This document shows positions 1 through 5,655 of a DNA stretch of 9,009 nucleotides, piece after piece (the stretch's first letter is position 1; every line of letters starts with the position of its first letter). The stretch spans positions 1-9,009 of the forward strand of contig JAOZLT010000046.1 in NCBI GenBank assembly GCA_029934675.1, read 5' to 3'. The notes beneath the pieces are model-generated. The model made no database searches and was not told where the DNA came from. It worked only from the letters and a program-made list of their open reading frames with translations. This DNA is from Candidatus Altimarinota bacterium. GTDB lineage: Bacteria; Patescibacteriota; Gracilibacteria; UM-FILTER-43-11. The position numbers were made by a program, and so were the translations under genes.

Positions 1-32
1 AAAAACATAGCAACCCCAACTCACTACGCTCG

Positions 33-132
33 TAAAATCGAAACACGAAAACCGAAACTCGAAACAAATTTGAATATTCGAAATTATAAATTCGAGATTC
101 CTTAAATTTTCGAACTTCGATTTTCGATTTTA
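33..132. repeat. AT-rich imperfect palindrome with CGAAA words
   Basis: The outer 10 bases are perfectly inverted: TAAAATCGAA at 33-42 and TTCGATTTTA at 123-132. Between them the left side repeats CGAAA-type words and the right side repeats TTCGA-type words, so the whole stretch can fold into a long imperfect hairpin. Its right arm contains the stop codon of the minus-strand lipoprotein gene, so in that transcript the structure forms exactly at the 3' end and could stop transcription or protect the mRNA. No clear U-run follows, so this is not a textbook terminator. Similar CGAAAT words recur at 4797-4824. Bases 1-32 show nothing recognisable. Confidence 0.6.
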
Positions 133-834
133 GCCACCTGCAGGCTGTCTCCATCTAGATTTCTTTCCACCATCCACCCATATCCAGCTTGAAGGCGTAT
201 TTAGCTTCTTTTCAGCAGATTGTCCAAAATACCAACCTTGTTTTAACTCATCAGAATTAATTGATATAAACTCATGCCCCCCATCGATAAGAATACAACC
301 CTGCTCATCCACATAATCCGTACCTGATGAACATCTGCATTTACTTTTTGGAATATATTCACAATGAGGAAGCTCCCTTTCTATACAAGAAATTACATAA
401 TATCCACCTGTTCCTCTACAAAATTCATCATTCTTCATATCTCTTGTACTCTGTATGGCATCAGTACTAATCCAATGTGATTTCACTCCCTCATTAACCC
501 ATATCCAAGACTGTGGCGTCCCCCACTTTCTTTCCTCTTCAGAGCCGTAATACCAACCCCTATCAATATCCTCTAAAGTAACATTTTTGGATGCCAAATT
601 TCTATCTATTCTATCAACCAAACCACCTATATCTACCTCTTCCTTTGTCTTTTTGCCCTCATCTTTAATATGCGCTGAACCCAATAAATCTGCTTTTAAA
701 TTAAGTTGAGGAAGTTTTGGCTTAGTTTTCGCAATTGGTATACGTGGCTTAGAAATATTACCAACTTGATTTACACTACCTCCACAACCTGCTAAAAAAA
801 CTAAAACTATTAAAATTGGAATTATATGTTTCAT
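130..834 (-). CDS. Cys-rich lipoprotein with a duplicated 29-residue Trp-rich motif
   Basis: A 234-residue predicted lipoprotein of unknown function. Residues 1-16 form a short hydrophobic signal peptide ending in the lipobox LAGC, so Cys17 should be lipidated and the protein held on the outer face of the membrane. Residues 20-65 are Pro/Lys-rich and probably a flexible linker. A 29-residue motif occurs twice, at 93-121 and 200-228, with 17 of 29 positions identical; the shared core is GWY-x-G, then TPxSWIWV, then KSxW. Between the copies lie six cysteines (139, 150, 158, 166, 168, 180), enough for three disulfides in an exported domain. The start is the only good one before the signal peptide; no Shine-Dalgarno precedes it. 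It is divergent from argH. I do not recognise the family; substrate binding or surface attachment would be guesses. Confidence 0.85.
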   Translation of the reverse strand: MKHIIPILIVLVFLAGCGGSVNQVGNISKPRIPIAKTKPKLPQLNLKADLLGSAHIKDEGKKTKEEVDIGGLVDRIDRNLASKNVTLEDIDRGWYYGSEEERKWGTPQSWIWVNEGVKSHWISTDAIQSTRDMKNDEFCRGTGGYYVISCIERELPHCEYIPKSKCRCSSGTDYVDEQGCILIDGGHEFISINSDELKQGWYFGQSAEKKLNTPSSWIWVDGGKKSRWRQPAGG

Positions 835-875
835 AAGTAATTTGATTTTATAATATTAATATTTTGAAACCGACC

Positions 876-904
876 TTGAATAAGTTCTCAATCATTATTA
901 TATT
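876..904 (+). promoter_or_regulatory. Candidate promoter of argH
   Basis: TTGAAT at 876-881 and TATATT at 899-904 are separated by 17 bases, giving 4/6 and 5/6 matches to the sigma-70 consensus. Transcription would start near 911, leaving a leader of about 28 bases before the argH ATG at 939. The region is AT-rich, so chance matches are likely. Confidence 0.4.
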
Positions 905-938
905 ATAAAAAACAATTTTTATACTAACCATTTTAATT

Positions 939-2330
939 ATGTCTAAAACAATTATTAAAAAAAGGAAAGCCACTATTCGAATTACCTCCCCTAAAACAAA
1001 GAAAAAAGAAATAATAAAAAAGAAAATATGGTTCAAGAAAAAAGCAGTTAGTCTTAATAAAATTGTAGAAGTATACAATTCTGGCGAAGATATTAATTAT
1101 GATCAGGAAATGATACCTGACGATGTTTGGTGCTCCCGTTGCTACGCAAGAATGTTAAAAAAACATGATTTACTTACAGTTAAAGAGCTAAAAGAGCTGG
1201 AAGGAGGATTAGATGAAATACTCGAACTATATAAAAAAGGTAAATTTATTCTTAAGCTCGAAGATGAAGATTGTCATACAAAAATCGAAGATTATTTAAT
1301 TGAAAGACTGGGAGATACAGGGAAAAAAATCCACACAGGTCGTTCAAGAAACGATCAAGTATTAGTAATGATGAGATGGTTTTTAAAAAGAAAAGCATCA
1401 GAAATCAATAAAAAAACTTTAAACCTTGCATTAAAGTTCATTAAATTTGCAAAGAAATATGAAATGGTAGCAATGCCGGGATACACACACATGCAAAAAG
1501 CCATGCCAACAACAGTAGGTACATGGATGGGAGCATTTGCGGAAAGCCTTATGGATGATGTGAAATTTCTTAACATGATAACCGATGAAATCGTCGACCA
1601 AAATCCACTAGGATCAGGAGCTGGATATGGCTCACCGTTTGATTTCGACCGAGACTGGCTTTCTAAAGAAATCGGATTTAAAAAAACTCAAAACAATGTA
1701 ATTTACTGCCATAATTCCAGAGGTAAAATAGAAGGCTTGGTACTAGAAGCTTGCTGTCAAATTATGATGACCTTAAACAAACTTGCTTGTGATCTTCTAT
1801 TCTTTACCACTCAAGAATTTAAATTTTTTAATATAGATGATAGCATTGCAACAGGTTCATCAATTATGCCTCAAAAAAAGAACTTGGATGTTGCAGAATT
1901 AATTCGAGGAAGAACTCCAACCGTAATTTCATGCAGAAATGAAATAACAATGAATATTATGAATAAGATTTCCGGCTATCATCGCGATGGGCAAGAAATC
2001 AAACGCCCTCTATTTCTTGGTATGAAATATACTGAAATGTCATTAGATGCCATGGGAGCAATAATTGATAATATAACACCTAATAAAAAGGTGCTTATGA
2101 AATCAATGCTGGAATCCCCAGGCCTTTTTGCAGCACACAAAGCCTTTGCAAAAGTAAAAGAAGGTATGACTTTCCGAGATGCATACAGAGAAGTCGGCTC
2201 AAATATCAATAAAATAAAGGTTACAGAAAAAGATATTGAAGGATGGCTTAAAATGTCAACTCACCAAGGCGGTACAGGTAATTTAGGATTAGATAAAATC
2301 GAAAAGGAAATTAAGAAAATAATGAAGTAA
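939..2330 (+). CDS. argH: Argininosuccinate lyase, Bacteroidetes-type branch
   Basis: Predicted to split argininosuccinate into arginine and fumarate, the last step of arginine synthesis, as a cytoplasmic homotetramer of the fumarase/aspartase superfamily. Of 463 residues, visible motifs are GRSRND at 134-139, GYTHMQ at 181-186 with the active-site His184, PLGSGAGYGS at 223-232, and the signature loop GSSIMPQKKN at 306-315 carrying the catalytic serine. The segment NVIYCHNSRGK near 253-263 replaces the NSxDAVSDRDF of most ArgH proteins and, with SGYHRD at 345-350, resembles the ArgH form I recall from Bacteroidetes. Residue 316 is Leu where Pro is usual. About 29 Lys-rich residues precede the normal family start (Trp31). 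Met1 is the only in-frame ATG before Met58, so the extension looks real. No argG is in the window, so a full pathway cannot be claimed. Confidence 0.9.
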   Translation: MSKTIIKKRKATIRITSPKTKKKEIIKKKIWFKKKAVSLNKIVEVYNSGEDINYDQEMIPDDVWCSRCYARMLKKHDLLTVKELKELEGGLDEILELYKKGKFILKLEDEDCHTKIEDYLIERLGDTGKKIHTGRSRNDQVLVMMRWFLKRKASEINKKTLNLALKFIKFAKKYEMVAMPGYTHMQKAMPTTVGTWMGAFAESLMDDVKFLNMITDEIVDQNPLGSGAGYGSPFDFDRDWLSKEIGFKKTQNNVIYCHNSRGKIEGLVLEACCQIMMTLNKLACDLLFFTTQEFKFFNIDDSIATGSSIMPQKKNLDVAELIRGRTPTVISCRNEITMNIMNKISGYHRDGQEIKRPLFLGMKYTEMSLDAMGAIIDNITPNKKVLMKSMLESPGLFAAHKAFAKVKEGMTFRDAYREVGSNINKIKVTEKDIEGWLKMSTHQGGTGNLGLDKIEKEIKKIMK

Positions 2331-2333
2331 ATT

Positions 2334-2424
2334 ATTTAGTCTCAAGTGCGAGTGCAAGTCTCAAGACAGAAGACAGACATTGAAACCCACCTACCGACAG
2401 ACAGGCTTGAGACTCGCACTAAAT
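2334..2424. repeat. Intergenic palindromic repeat between argH and amidohydrolase
   Basis: The right arm (2406-2424) is the reverse complement of the left arm (2334-2365), except that the left arm carries two extra blocks of 7 and 6 bases (2341-2347 and 2354-2359). In RNA, 2345-2353 can pair with 2412-2420 (9 bp) and 2360-2365 with 2406-2411 (6 bp) around a loop of about 40 bases. The extra blocks look like local duplications of CTCAAGT/GCAAGT words. The loop holds CCTACCGAC at 2390-2398, which recurs at 8982-8990. No U-run follows, so it is more likely a small dispersed element than a terminator, though it could attenuate transcription between the two genes. Confidence 0.65.
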
Positions 2425-2445
2425 TTAATTATTAATTAAAGGATT

Positions 2446-3417
2446 ATGGAAAATTGGAACCTATTAGAAACTTTAAAAGAACGAATCAACGAAGCAGGTG
2501 GCCCAGTTTCTTGCCACGCCCATTTTGATAAAGCATATGTAATTACCGAAGACACCCTTAAAATGACAAATGACCATATGGAAGTTAAATGGGATCTTTG
2601 GAAACAGATTAAAGAAAAATACACACATGAGAATCTAATTAAACGTATTTCAATCAGCGCCGAAAACATGATTAATCAAGGCTGTACAGTTACTCGCACT
2701 AATATAGATGTAGACAGTACTGTTGGGCTAATGTGTATAGAGGCGGCATTGGAAGTTAAAAAGAAATATGCCGATAAAATTGATATTCAAATCTGTTCAC
2801 AAGTATTAGAAGGTGCAATGGATAAAGAAGCAAGAAAATGGATAGAAAAAGCAGCACCGATGGTTGATGTACTTGGAGGACTTCCATCACGAGACAGACC
2901 TCATCAAGAAGAACATTTGGATTACATTTTCAGTATGGCTAAAGATTTAGGAAAAACTGTAGATGTTCATATCGACCAAAACAACGATCCCGACGAAAAA
3001 GACACTGAACTTCTTGCTAAAACCGTTATCAAACACGGAATGCAAGGCAAAGTAAATGCTGTTCACTGCTGTTCATTAGCCGCTCAATCAGACGACTACA
3101 TAAAAGAAGTAGCAAAACTGATTAAAGAAGCAGATATGAGCGTTATTGTTTGCCCACGAGCAATGATAGACAACCAACAACCTCGCCACAAAATGGCTCC
3201 AGTCCACAACTCCATCGCCCCAGTCCCACAACTTTTAGAAGAAGGAATTAATGTCTGTCTTGGAGTAGATAACGTATATGACTATTTCTGCCCATTTATC
3301 GACGGTGACATATTTAAAGAACTTCAATTCCTTATCGAGACATGTAGATATTATGAAATGGATGAATTGGTAAAAATTGCTACAGAAAATGGAAAAAAAG
3401 CGTTGGGGATTTCCTAA
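2446..3417 (+). CDS. Cytosine deaminase-like amidohydrolase, compact barrel form
   Basis: A 323-residue metal-dependent hydrolase of the amidohydrolase superfamily, closest in motif pattern to the CodA/AtzC group (cytosine deaminase, N-isopropylammelide hydrolase). Likely metal ligands are His24 and His26 (HAHFDK), His175 (VDVHIDQ) and Asp275 (LGVDNVYD); His207 (NAVHCCS) matches the fourth conserved histidine. Gln178 sits where CodA has its proton-shuttling Glu in HxDE, so cytosine deamination should not be assumed. The protein begins just before the first metal motif and ends just after the barrel, so it lacks most of the flanking beta-sandwich of 400-plus-residue relatives. AAAGG lies only 3 bases before the ATG, too close for an ordinary ribosome site. 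It follows argH by 115 bases on the same strand, so the two may be co-transcribed. Substrate unknown; a C-N bond in a small heterocycle or amide is likely. Confidence 0.8.
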   Translation: MENWNLLETLKERINEAGGPVSCHAHFDKAYVITEDTLKMTNDHMEVKWDLWKQIKEKYTHENLIKRISISAENMINQGCTVTRTNIDVDSTVGLMCIEAALEVKKKYADKIDIQICSQVLEGAMDKEARKWIEKAAPMVDVLGGLPSRDRPHQEEHLDYIFSMAKDLGKTVDVHIDQNNDPDEKDTELLAKTVIKHGMQGKVNAVHCCSLAAQSDDYIKEVAKLIKEADMSVIVCPRAMIDNQQPRHKMAPVHNSIAPVPQLLEEGINVCLGVDNVYDYFCPFIDGDIFKELQFLIETCRYYEMDELVKIATENGKKALGIS

Positions 3418-3875
3418 CTTTCTCTCTCACATTTCGTCGCATAATCTTTATCACCAAAAAGAATCTGAATTTGCTGTGCTAAATTTTCGGGTATATCACA
3501 AACTGTCATCAATAACTCCTGCAAATATGGGTTACCATTCTCCCTTGGTCCAGTCCAATGCCAACTATTAAACCTAGGCACCTCTCTTTCGCAATCTATA
3601 GTACCATCATCATAAAAACGGACATGATATTCATTTACTCTATCATTCTCCGAAATATTTTTTATTAAACCAGCTATCTGACCAGGAAAAACTAATTGCC
3701 AATGAGTTCTTTTAAAATTTTCCTTTAAAAGTTCTTCAAAAAATAATCGTTGAAGTTTTCCTTTGTCAGTTTCAGGAAAATAACCCTTTACAACTTTTGG
3801 TTTCATAAAACCACTAGGAAACTTAGTGACAGCATAAACAGCATCCAATATATAGTCTTTTATTCCTCGTTTCAT
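3414..3875 (-). CDS. Orphan 153-residue hypothetical protein
   Basis: I do not recognise this protein. It starts MKRGIKDY and has no signal peptide or clear membrane segment. It is rich in aromatic residues, with a central stretch YHVRFYDDGTIDCE (83-96) that reads like adjacent beta strands, then NSWHWTGPRENGNPY (103-117), then a probably helical C-terminus. The frame stays open upstream to an ATG at 3995, but that extension would run straight through the tRNA-Gln gene, so the ATG at 3875, 28 bases beyond the tRNA 3' end, is chosen. No Shine-Dalgarno is present. It probably shares a transcript with the tRNA and perhaps pth. Its TAG stop overlaps the TAA stop of the convergent amidohydrolase within four bases (3414-3417). 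Confidence 0.65.
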   Translation of the reverse strand: MKRGIKDYILDAVYAVTKFPSGFMKPKVVKGYFPETDKGKLQRLFFEELLKENFKRTHWQLVFPGQIAGLIKNISENDRVNEYHVRFYDDGTIDCEREVPRFNSWHWTGPRENGNPYLQELLMTVCDIPENLAQQIQILFGDKDYATKCERES

Positions 3876-3903
3876 ATTTAATATATAATTGTCAAAAACT
3901 CTG

Positions 3904-3975
3904 CTCGGGAGGTAGGGATCGAACCTACGAATACTGGAACCAAAATCCAGTGCCTTACCACTTGGCGACTCCCGA
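3904..3975 (-). tRNA. tRNA-Gln (anticodon UUG)
   Basis: The reverse complement folds as a complete 72-nt cloverleaf: acceptor TCGGGAG/CTCCCGA, D stem GCC/GGC, anticodon stem CTGGA/TCCAG with loop TTTTGGT (anticodon UUG), a 5-base variable region, T stem GTAGG/CCTAC with loop TTCGATC, and discriminator G73. The bases after G73 are CAG, so CCA is not encoded and must be added by the CCA-adding enzyme. The first pair is U1-A72, the known identity feature of bacterial tRNA-Gln handled by GatCAB after mischarging with glutamate, which suggests the indirect Gln-tRNA pathway. It lies between pth and the 153-aa gene on the same strand, and a broken copy of its 5' half lies just upstream. Confidence 0.96.
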
Positions 3976-4008
3976 GCGGAACCTTTGAGTTTCAATAATC
4001 AAACCCAT

Positions 4009-4079
4009 GTGCCTTACCACTTGCCTGTCGGACGAAGCTTCAGCGAAGGCTGAGCGACTCCCGAGCGAAACCTTTGAAT
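4009..4079 (-). pseudogene. Duplicated 5' half of tRNA-Gln plus leader, interrupted
   Basis: Bases 4009-4023 and 4054-4079 repeat 3950-3964 and 3965-3990 of the intact tRNA-Gln and its 5' flank. The first part is identical over 15 bases and the second matches at 24 of 26. The copy covers acceptor strand, D arm and about 15 bases of leader, and stops before the anticodon stem, so no tRNA can form. The two parts are separated by 30 inserted bases at 4024-4053, inside the D arm. In transcription order it precedes the intact tRNA, so its acceptor strand could compete for pairing with the tRNA 3' side in the precursor. Confidence 0.85.
4024..4053. repeat. 30-bp palindrome-rich insert in the tRNA-half copy
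   Basis: This block is present in the broken copy and absent from the intact tRNA, so its ends are well defined apart from a one-base ambiguity (a shared G). On the minus strand it holds TCAGC-CTTC-GCTGA, a 5-bp hairpin with a 4-base loop, and the self-complementary GAAGCTTC. Its end, CCTGTCGG on the plus strand, is the reverse complement of CCGACAGG, close to words in the 2334-2424 repeat. It looks like a tiny dispersed element; no target-site duplication longer than one base is visible. Confidence 0.6.
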
Positions 4080-4098
4080 GAAAACTAAACTCAAAACT

Positions 4099-4126
4099 TT
4101 AATACTTACATTCATACGAAGTCCAA
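4099..4126 (-). promoter_or_regulatory. Weak candidate promoter for tRNA-Gln
   Basis: On the minus strand TTGGAC (4126-4121) and TATTAA (4104-4099) are 16 bases apart. Matches to consensus are poor, and transcription could equally come from pth. If used, it would begin near 4092 and include the broken tRNA half in the precursor leader. Confidence 0.22.
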
Positions 4127-4184
4127 CAAAATTTTAGCAAAGGTGGACGAACAGAATCTTCGATTTAAAGCCTATCTTTTTTAT

Positions 4185-4201
4185 CAAAAAAAAGCTTTTT
4201 G
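4185..4201 (-). terminator. Weak terminator-like stem with U-run after pth
   Basis: On the minus strand CAAAAA and TTTTTG can pair around a short loop, and eight consecutive T (complement of 4186-4193) form the 3' half. It begins 12 bases after the pth stop. The stem is almost all A-T, so termination would be inefficient, leaving read-through to the tRNA possible. Confidence 0.3.
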
Positions 4202-4213
4202 GTCAATCAAATA

Positions 4214-4780
4214 TCAATTAAATTCTTGCATCATTTCCTCAACCCCACTCTCCAAAAGTCCCTCAACAACCTCTGGGAACATCCGAATACTATCTCCAAC
4301 CAACGAAATTTCTTCATCAGTAAATTTACCCAAAACATAATCTTCCAATTTTCCTCGAAATTCAATTAATGGCGCAATACCAATCCGAACTCGAACAAAC
4401 TCCTGAGTTCCAAGTTCTTGGATTAAAGATTTCATACCATTATGCCCACCCGCAGAACCTTTTGGCCTAATACGAAGTGAACCTAAAGGAAGTTTAACGT
4501 CATCATAAATCACAATCACATCCTCTATCGGTATTTTGTAAAACTGCATAATAGAACGAACAGCCCTACCAGATAAATTCATGAATGTTTGAGGCTTTAT
4601 CAGCATCACTTTCTCCTCACCAATCCGACCTTCCGAAATCTCAGCGCTATGTTTTTCAGATTTTTTAAACTCATTGAAATCAAAACAGGCAAACACCTCA
4701 TCCACACCCAAAAACCCAACATTATGCCGTGTATTTTCATATTTCTTCCCTGGATTTCCTAAGCCAACTACTAATTTCAT
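4214..4780 (-). CDS. pth: Peptidyl-tRNA hydrolase
   Basis: Cleaves the ester bond of peptidyl-tRNAs released early from ribosomes, recycling tRNA in the cytoplasm. At 188 residues it has normal length for bacterial Pth. The family signature is clear: GLGNPG at 6-11 (Asn9), NTRHNVGF at 16-23 with catalytic His19, PQTFMNLSG at 63-71 (Asn68), YDDVKLPLG at 92-100 (catalytic Asp near 93) and GGHNGMKS at 111-118 (Asn114). The start MKLVVGLGNPG is the usual one. No Shine-Dalgarno is present; a perfect TATAAT sits 6 bases before the ATG, so the message may be leaderless. The stop is UGA at the normal family end, evidence against UGA recoding. Downstream on the same strand lies tRNA-Gln, a fitting but possibly accidental neighbour. 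Confidence 0.96.
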   Translation of the reverse strand: MKLVVGLGNPGKKYENTRHNVGFLGVDEVFACFDFNEFKKSEKHSAEISEGRIGEEKVMLIKPQTFMNLSGRAVRSIMQFYKIPIEDVIVIYDDVKLPLGSLRIRPKGSAGGHNGMKSLIQELGTQEFVRVRIGIAPLIEFRGKLEDYVLGKFTDEEISLVGDSIRMFPEVVEGLLESGVEEMMQEFN

Positions 4781-4786
4781 AAACCC

Positions 4787-4792
4787 ATTATA
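4787..4792 (-). promoter_or_regulatory. TATAAT -10 element for leaderless pth
   Basis: The minus strand reads TATAATGGGTTT directly before the pth ATG. Six bases separate the perfect -10 box from the start codon, so transcription should begin at or within a base or two of the A of ATG. No convincing -35 is seen; that position lies in CGAAATA repeats. Confidence 0.5.
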
Positions 4793-4796
4793 AATG

Positions 4797-4861
4797 CGAA
4801 ATCAGAAATACGAAATACGAAATACCACCCATTACCCACTTGTCTCAACCGCTGATTTTCG
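4797..4861. repeat. GAAATA microrepeats within an inverted CGAAATCAG pair
   Basis: Three tandem copies of (C)GAAATA lie at 4805-4824. CGAAATCAG at 4797-4805 is inverted at 4852-4861 as CTGATTTTCG, with one extra T. The CGAAA words resemble the palindrome at 33-132, so both may be members of one AT-rich repeat type. They lie in the pth/pilin divergent gap. Confidence 0.45.
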
Positions 4862-4881
4862 AGATTGTATGAATTTACCAA

Positions 4882-4924
4882 GATGGATTATCAGGATAAT
4901 CACATAAATCCATCCTGATACATC
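4882..4924. repeat. Strong hairpin with alternative pairings upstream of the pilin gene
   Basis: GATG (4882-4885) plus TATCAGGAT (4889-4897) pairs with ATCCTGATA (4912-4920) plus CATC (4921-4924), giving 13 bp with a 3-base bulge and a 14-base loop. Two competing stems use the same bases: GATGGATT (4882-4889) with AATCCATC (4907-4914), and GATTAT (4886-4891) with ATAATC (4896-4901). This could be a palindromic repeat element, a protein-binding site or a switchable leader; the candidate pilin promoter lies downstream of it, which argues against a pilin leader role. Confidence 0.55.
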
Positions 4925-4969
4925 TCAGTAATCCAGAGAGTCAGATGGTTCAGACAATTAAAATAAGAT

Positions 4970-4998
4970 TTGCGTTTATAAGAGAGAATCTGTAAAAT
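4970..4998 (+). promoter_or_regulatory. Candidate promoter of the pilin-cyclophilin pair
   Basis: TTGCGT (4970-4975) and TAAAAT (4993-4998) are 17 bases apart. The -10 matches 5/6 and the -35 only 3/6, but the layout resembles the TTGCGC-17-TATAAT before murB. A second option is the extended -10 TGGTAAAAT at 5005-5013. Confidence 0.3.
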
Positions 4999-5026
4999 TA
5001 GTACTGGTAAAATTTATCATAAAAAA

Positions 5027-5626
5027 ATGATCACAAAAATCACACCAAATCACATAATCACAGAAAAAAAAGGTTTCTCGCTTGTGGAGCTTTTAGTTGT
5101 AATTACAATTATTGCAATCCTTTCGGTTGTTGCATATTCCGCAATTGGTGGGCAAACTATTAAAGCAAAGGATGCTAAGAGAAAACAAGATTTAGGAACT
5201 ATGCAAAGTGCACTTGAATTATATTTTATTGAATATTCAAAATACCCAGCCGCTCCACTAACAAATGGTCTCGATACCGCAGCAGGCCAAGTTCCAAAAA
5301 AAATCTTATCTGAAATTCCTGTAGACCCAGGTGTAGCAGGACATAGCTATTTGTATAAAGTAAGTGGAGCTACTTATGAAATTGGAGCAACTCTAGAAAA
5401 CGATGGAGCATTAGCAAATTATGAATCGTATGTAGTTGGAAATAGTGATAACCCCCTTTTAAATACTAGTGATGGAGAAGCAAAATACTATGATAGCGCA
5501 ACAACAACTCTAAAATCCTGCACAGGAGCTAAAGTTATTGGACAAGGCGCAATTCAAACATCTAATACAACTTATACTGCAGGACCACCCGCTCTAAGCT
5601 GTGTACCTTATGACCCAGCTAACTAA
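5027..5626 (+). CDS. Type IV pilin-like / pseudopilin protein
   Basis: A 199-residue prepilin with a class III signal: a 16-residue leader ending KKG, cleavage predicted between Gly16 and Phe17, then FSLVE with the conserved Glu at mature position 5 (Glu21), and a hydrophobic helix to about residue 40 (LLVVITIIAILSVVAYSAI). The rest is a globular domain resembling the major pseudopilin (GspG-like) layout: an alpha-helical neck with KDAKRKQDL and ALELYFIEY, then a variable region. Cys165 and Cys192 could close a C-terminal disulfide loop. The subunit would be processed by a prepilin peptidase and built into a surface pilus used for attachment or DNA uptake; no assembly genes are in the window. 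The leader codons contain four ATCACA words. No Shine-Dalgarno is seen. A lipoprotein cyclophilin follows after 29 bases, probably in the same operon. Confidence 0.88.
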   Translation: MITKITPNHIITEKKGFSLVELLVVITIIAILSVVAYSAIGGQTIKAKDAKRKQDLGTMQSALELYFIEYSKYPAAPLTNGLDTAAGQVPKKILSEIPVDPGVAGHSYLYKVSGATYEIGATLENDGALANYESYVVGNSDNPLLNTSDGEAKYYDSATTTLKSCTGAKVIGQGAIQTSNTTYTAGPPALSCVPYDPAN

Positions 5627-5655
5627 CCCCATAAATTTAATTTAATTAAAACATC

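Noticed and set aside
848..1078. 76-codon hydrophobic minus-strand frame over the argH start
   Set aside because: Its Ile/Phe-rich sequence is the complement of the Lys-rich argH N-terminus and the AT-rich gap; no ribosome site or family likeness.
3377..3571. 64-codon plus-strand frame across the convergent gene ends
   Set aside because: It overlaps the amidohydrolase end and lies antisense to the 153-aa gene, with no independent support.
3876..3995. Upstream extension of the 153-aa gene to an ATG at 3995 (193 residues)
   Set aside because: The extra 40 codons are simply the tRNA-Gln gene read in frame; the tRNA is beyond doubt, so the ATG at 3875 is preferred.
4009..4079. Second functional tRNA gene or an integration att site
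   Set aside because: The copy stops before the anticodon arm, so it cannot fold as a tRNA; there is no integrase or element between the two copies, which are under 20 bases apart.
4143..4340. 65-codon plus-strand frame opposite the pth 3' end
   Set aside because: Most of it is antisense to pth and the rest is AT-rich gap; no protein features.
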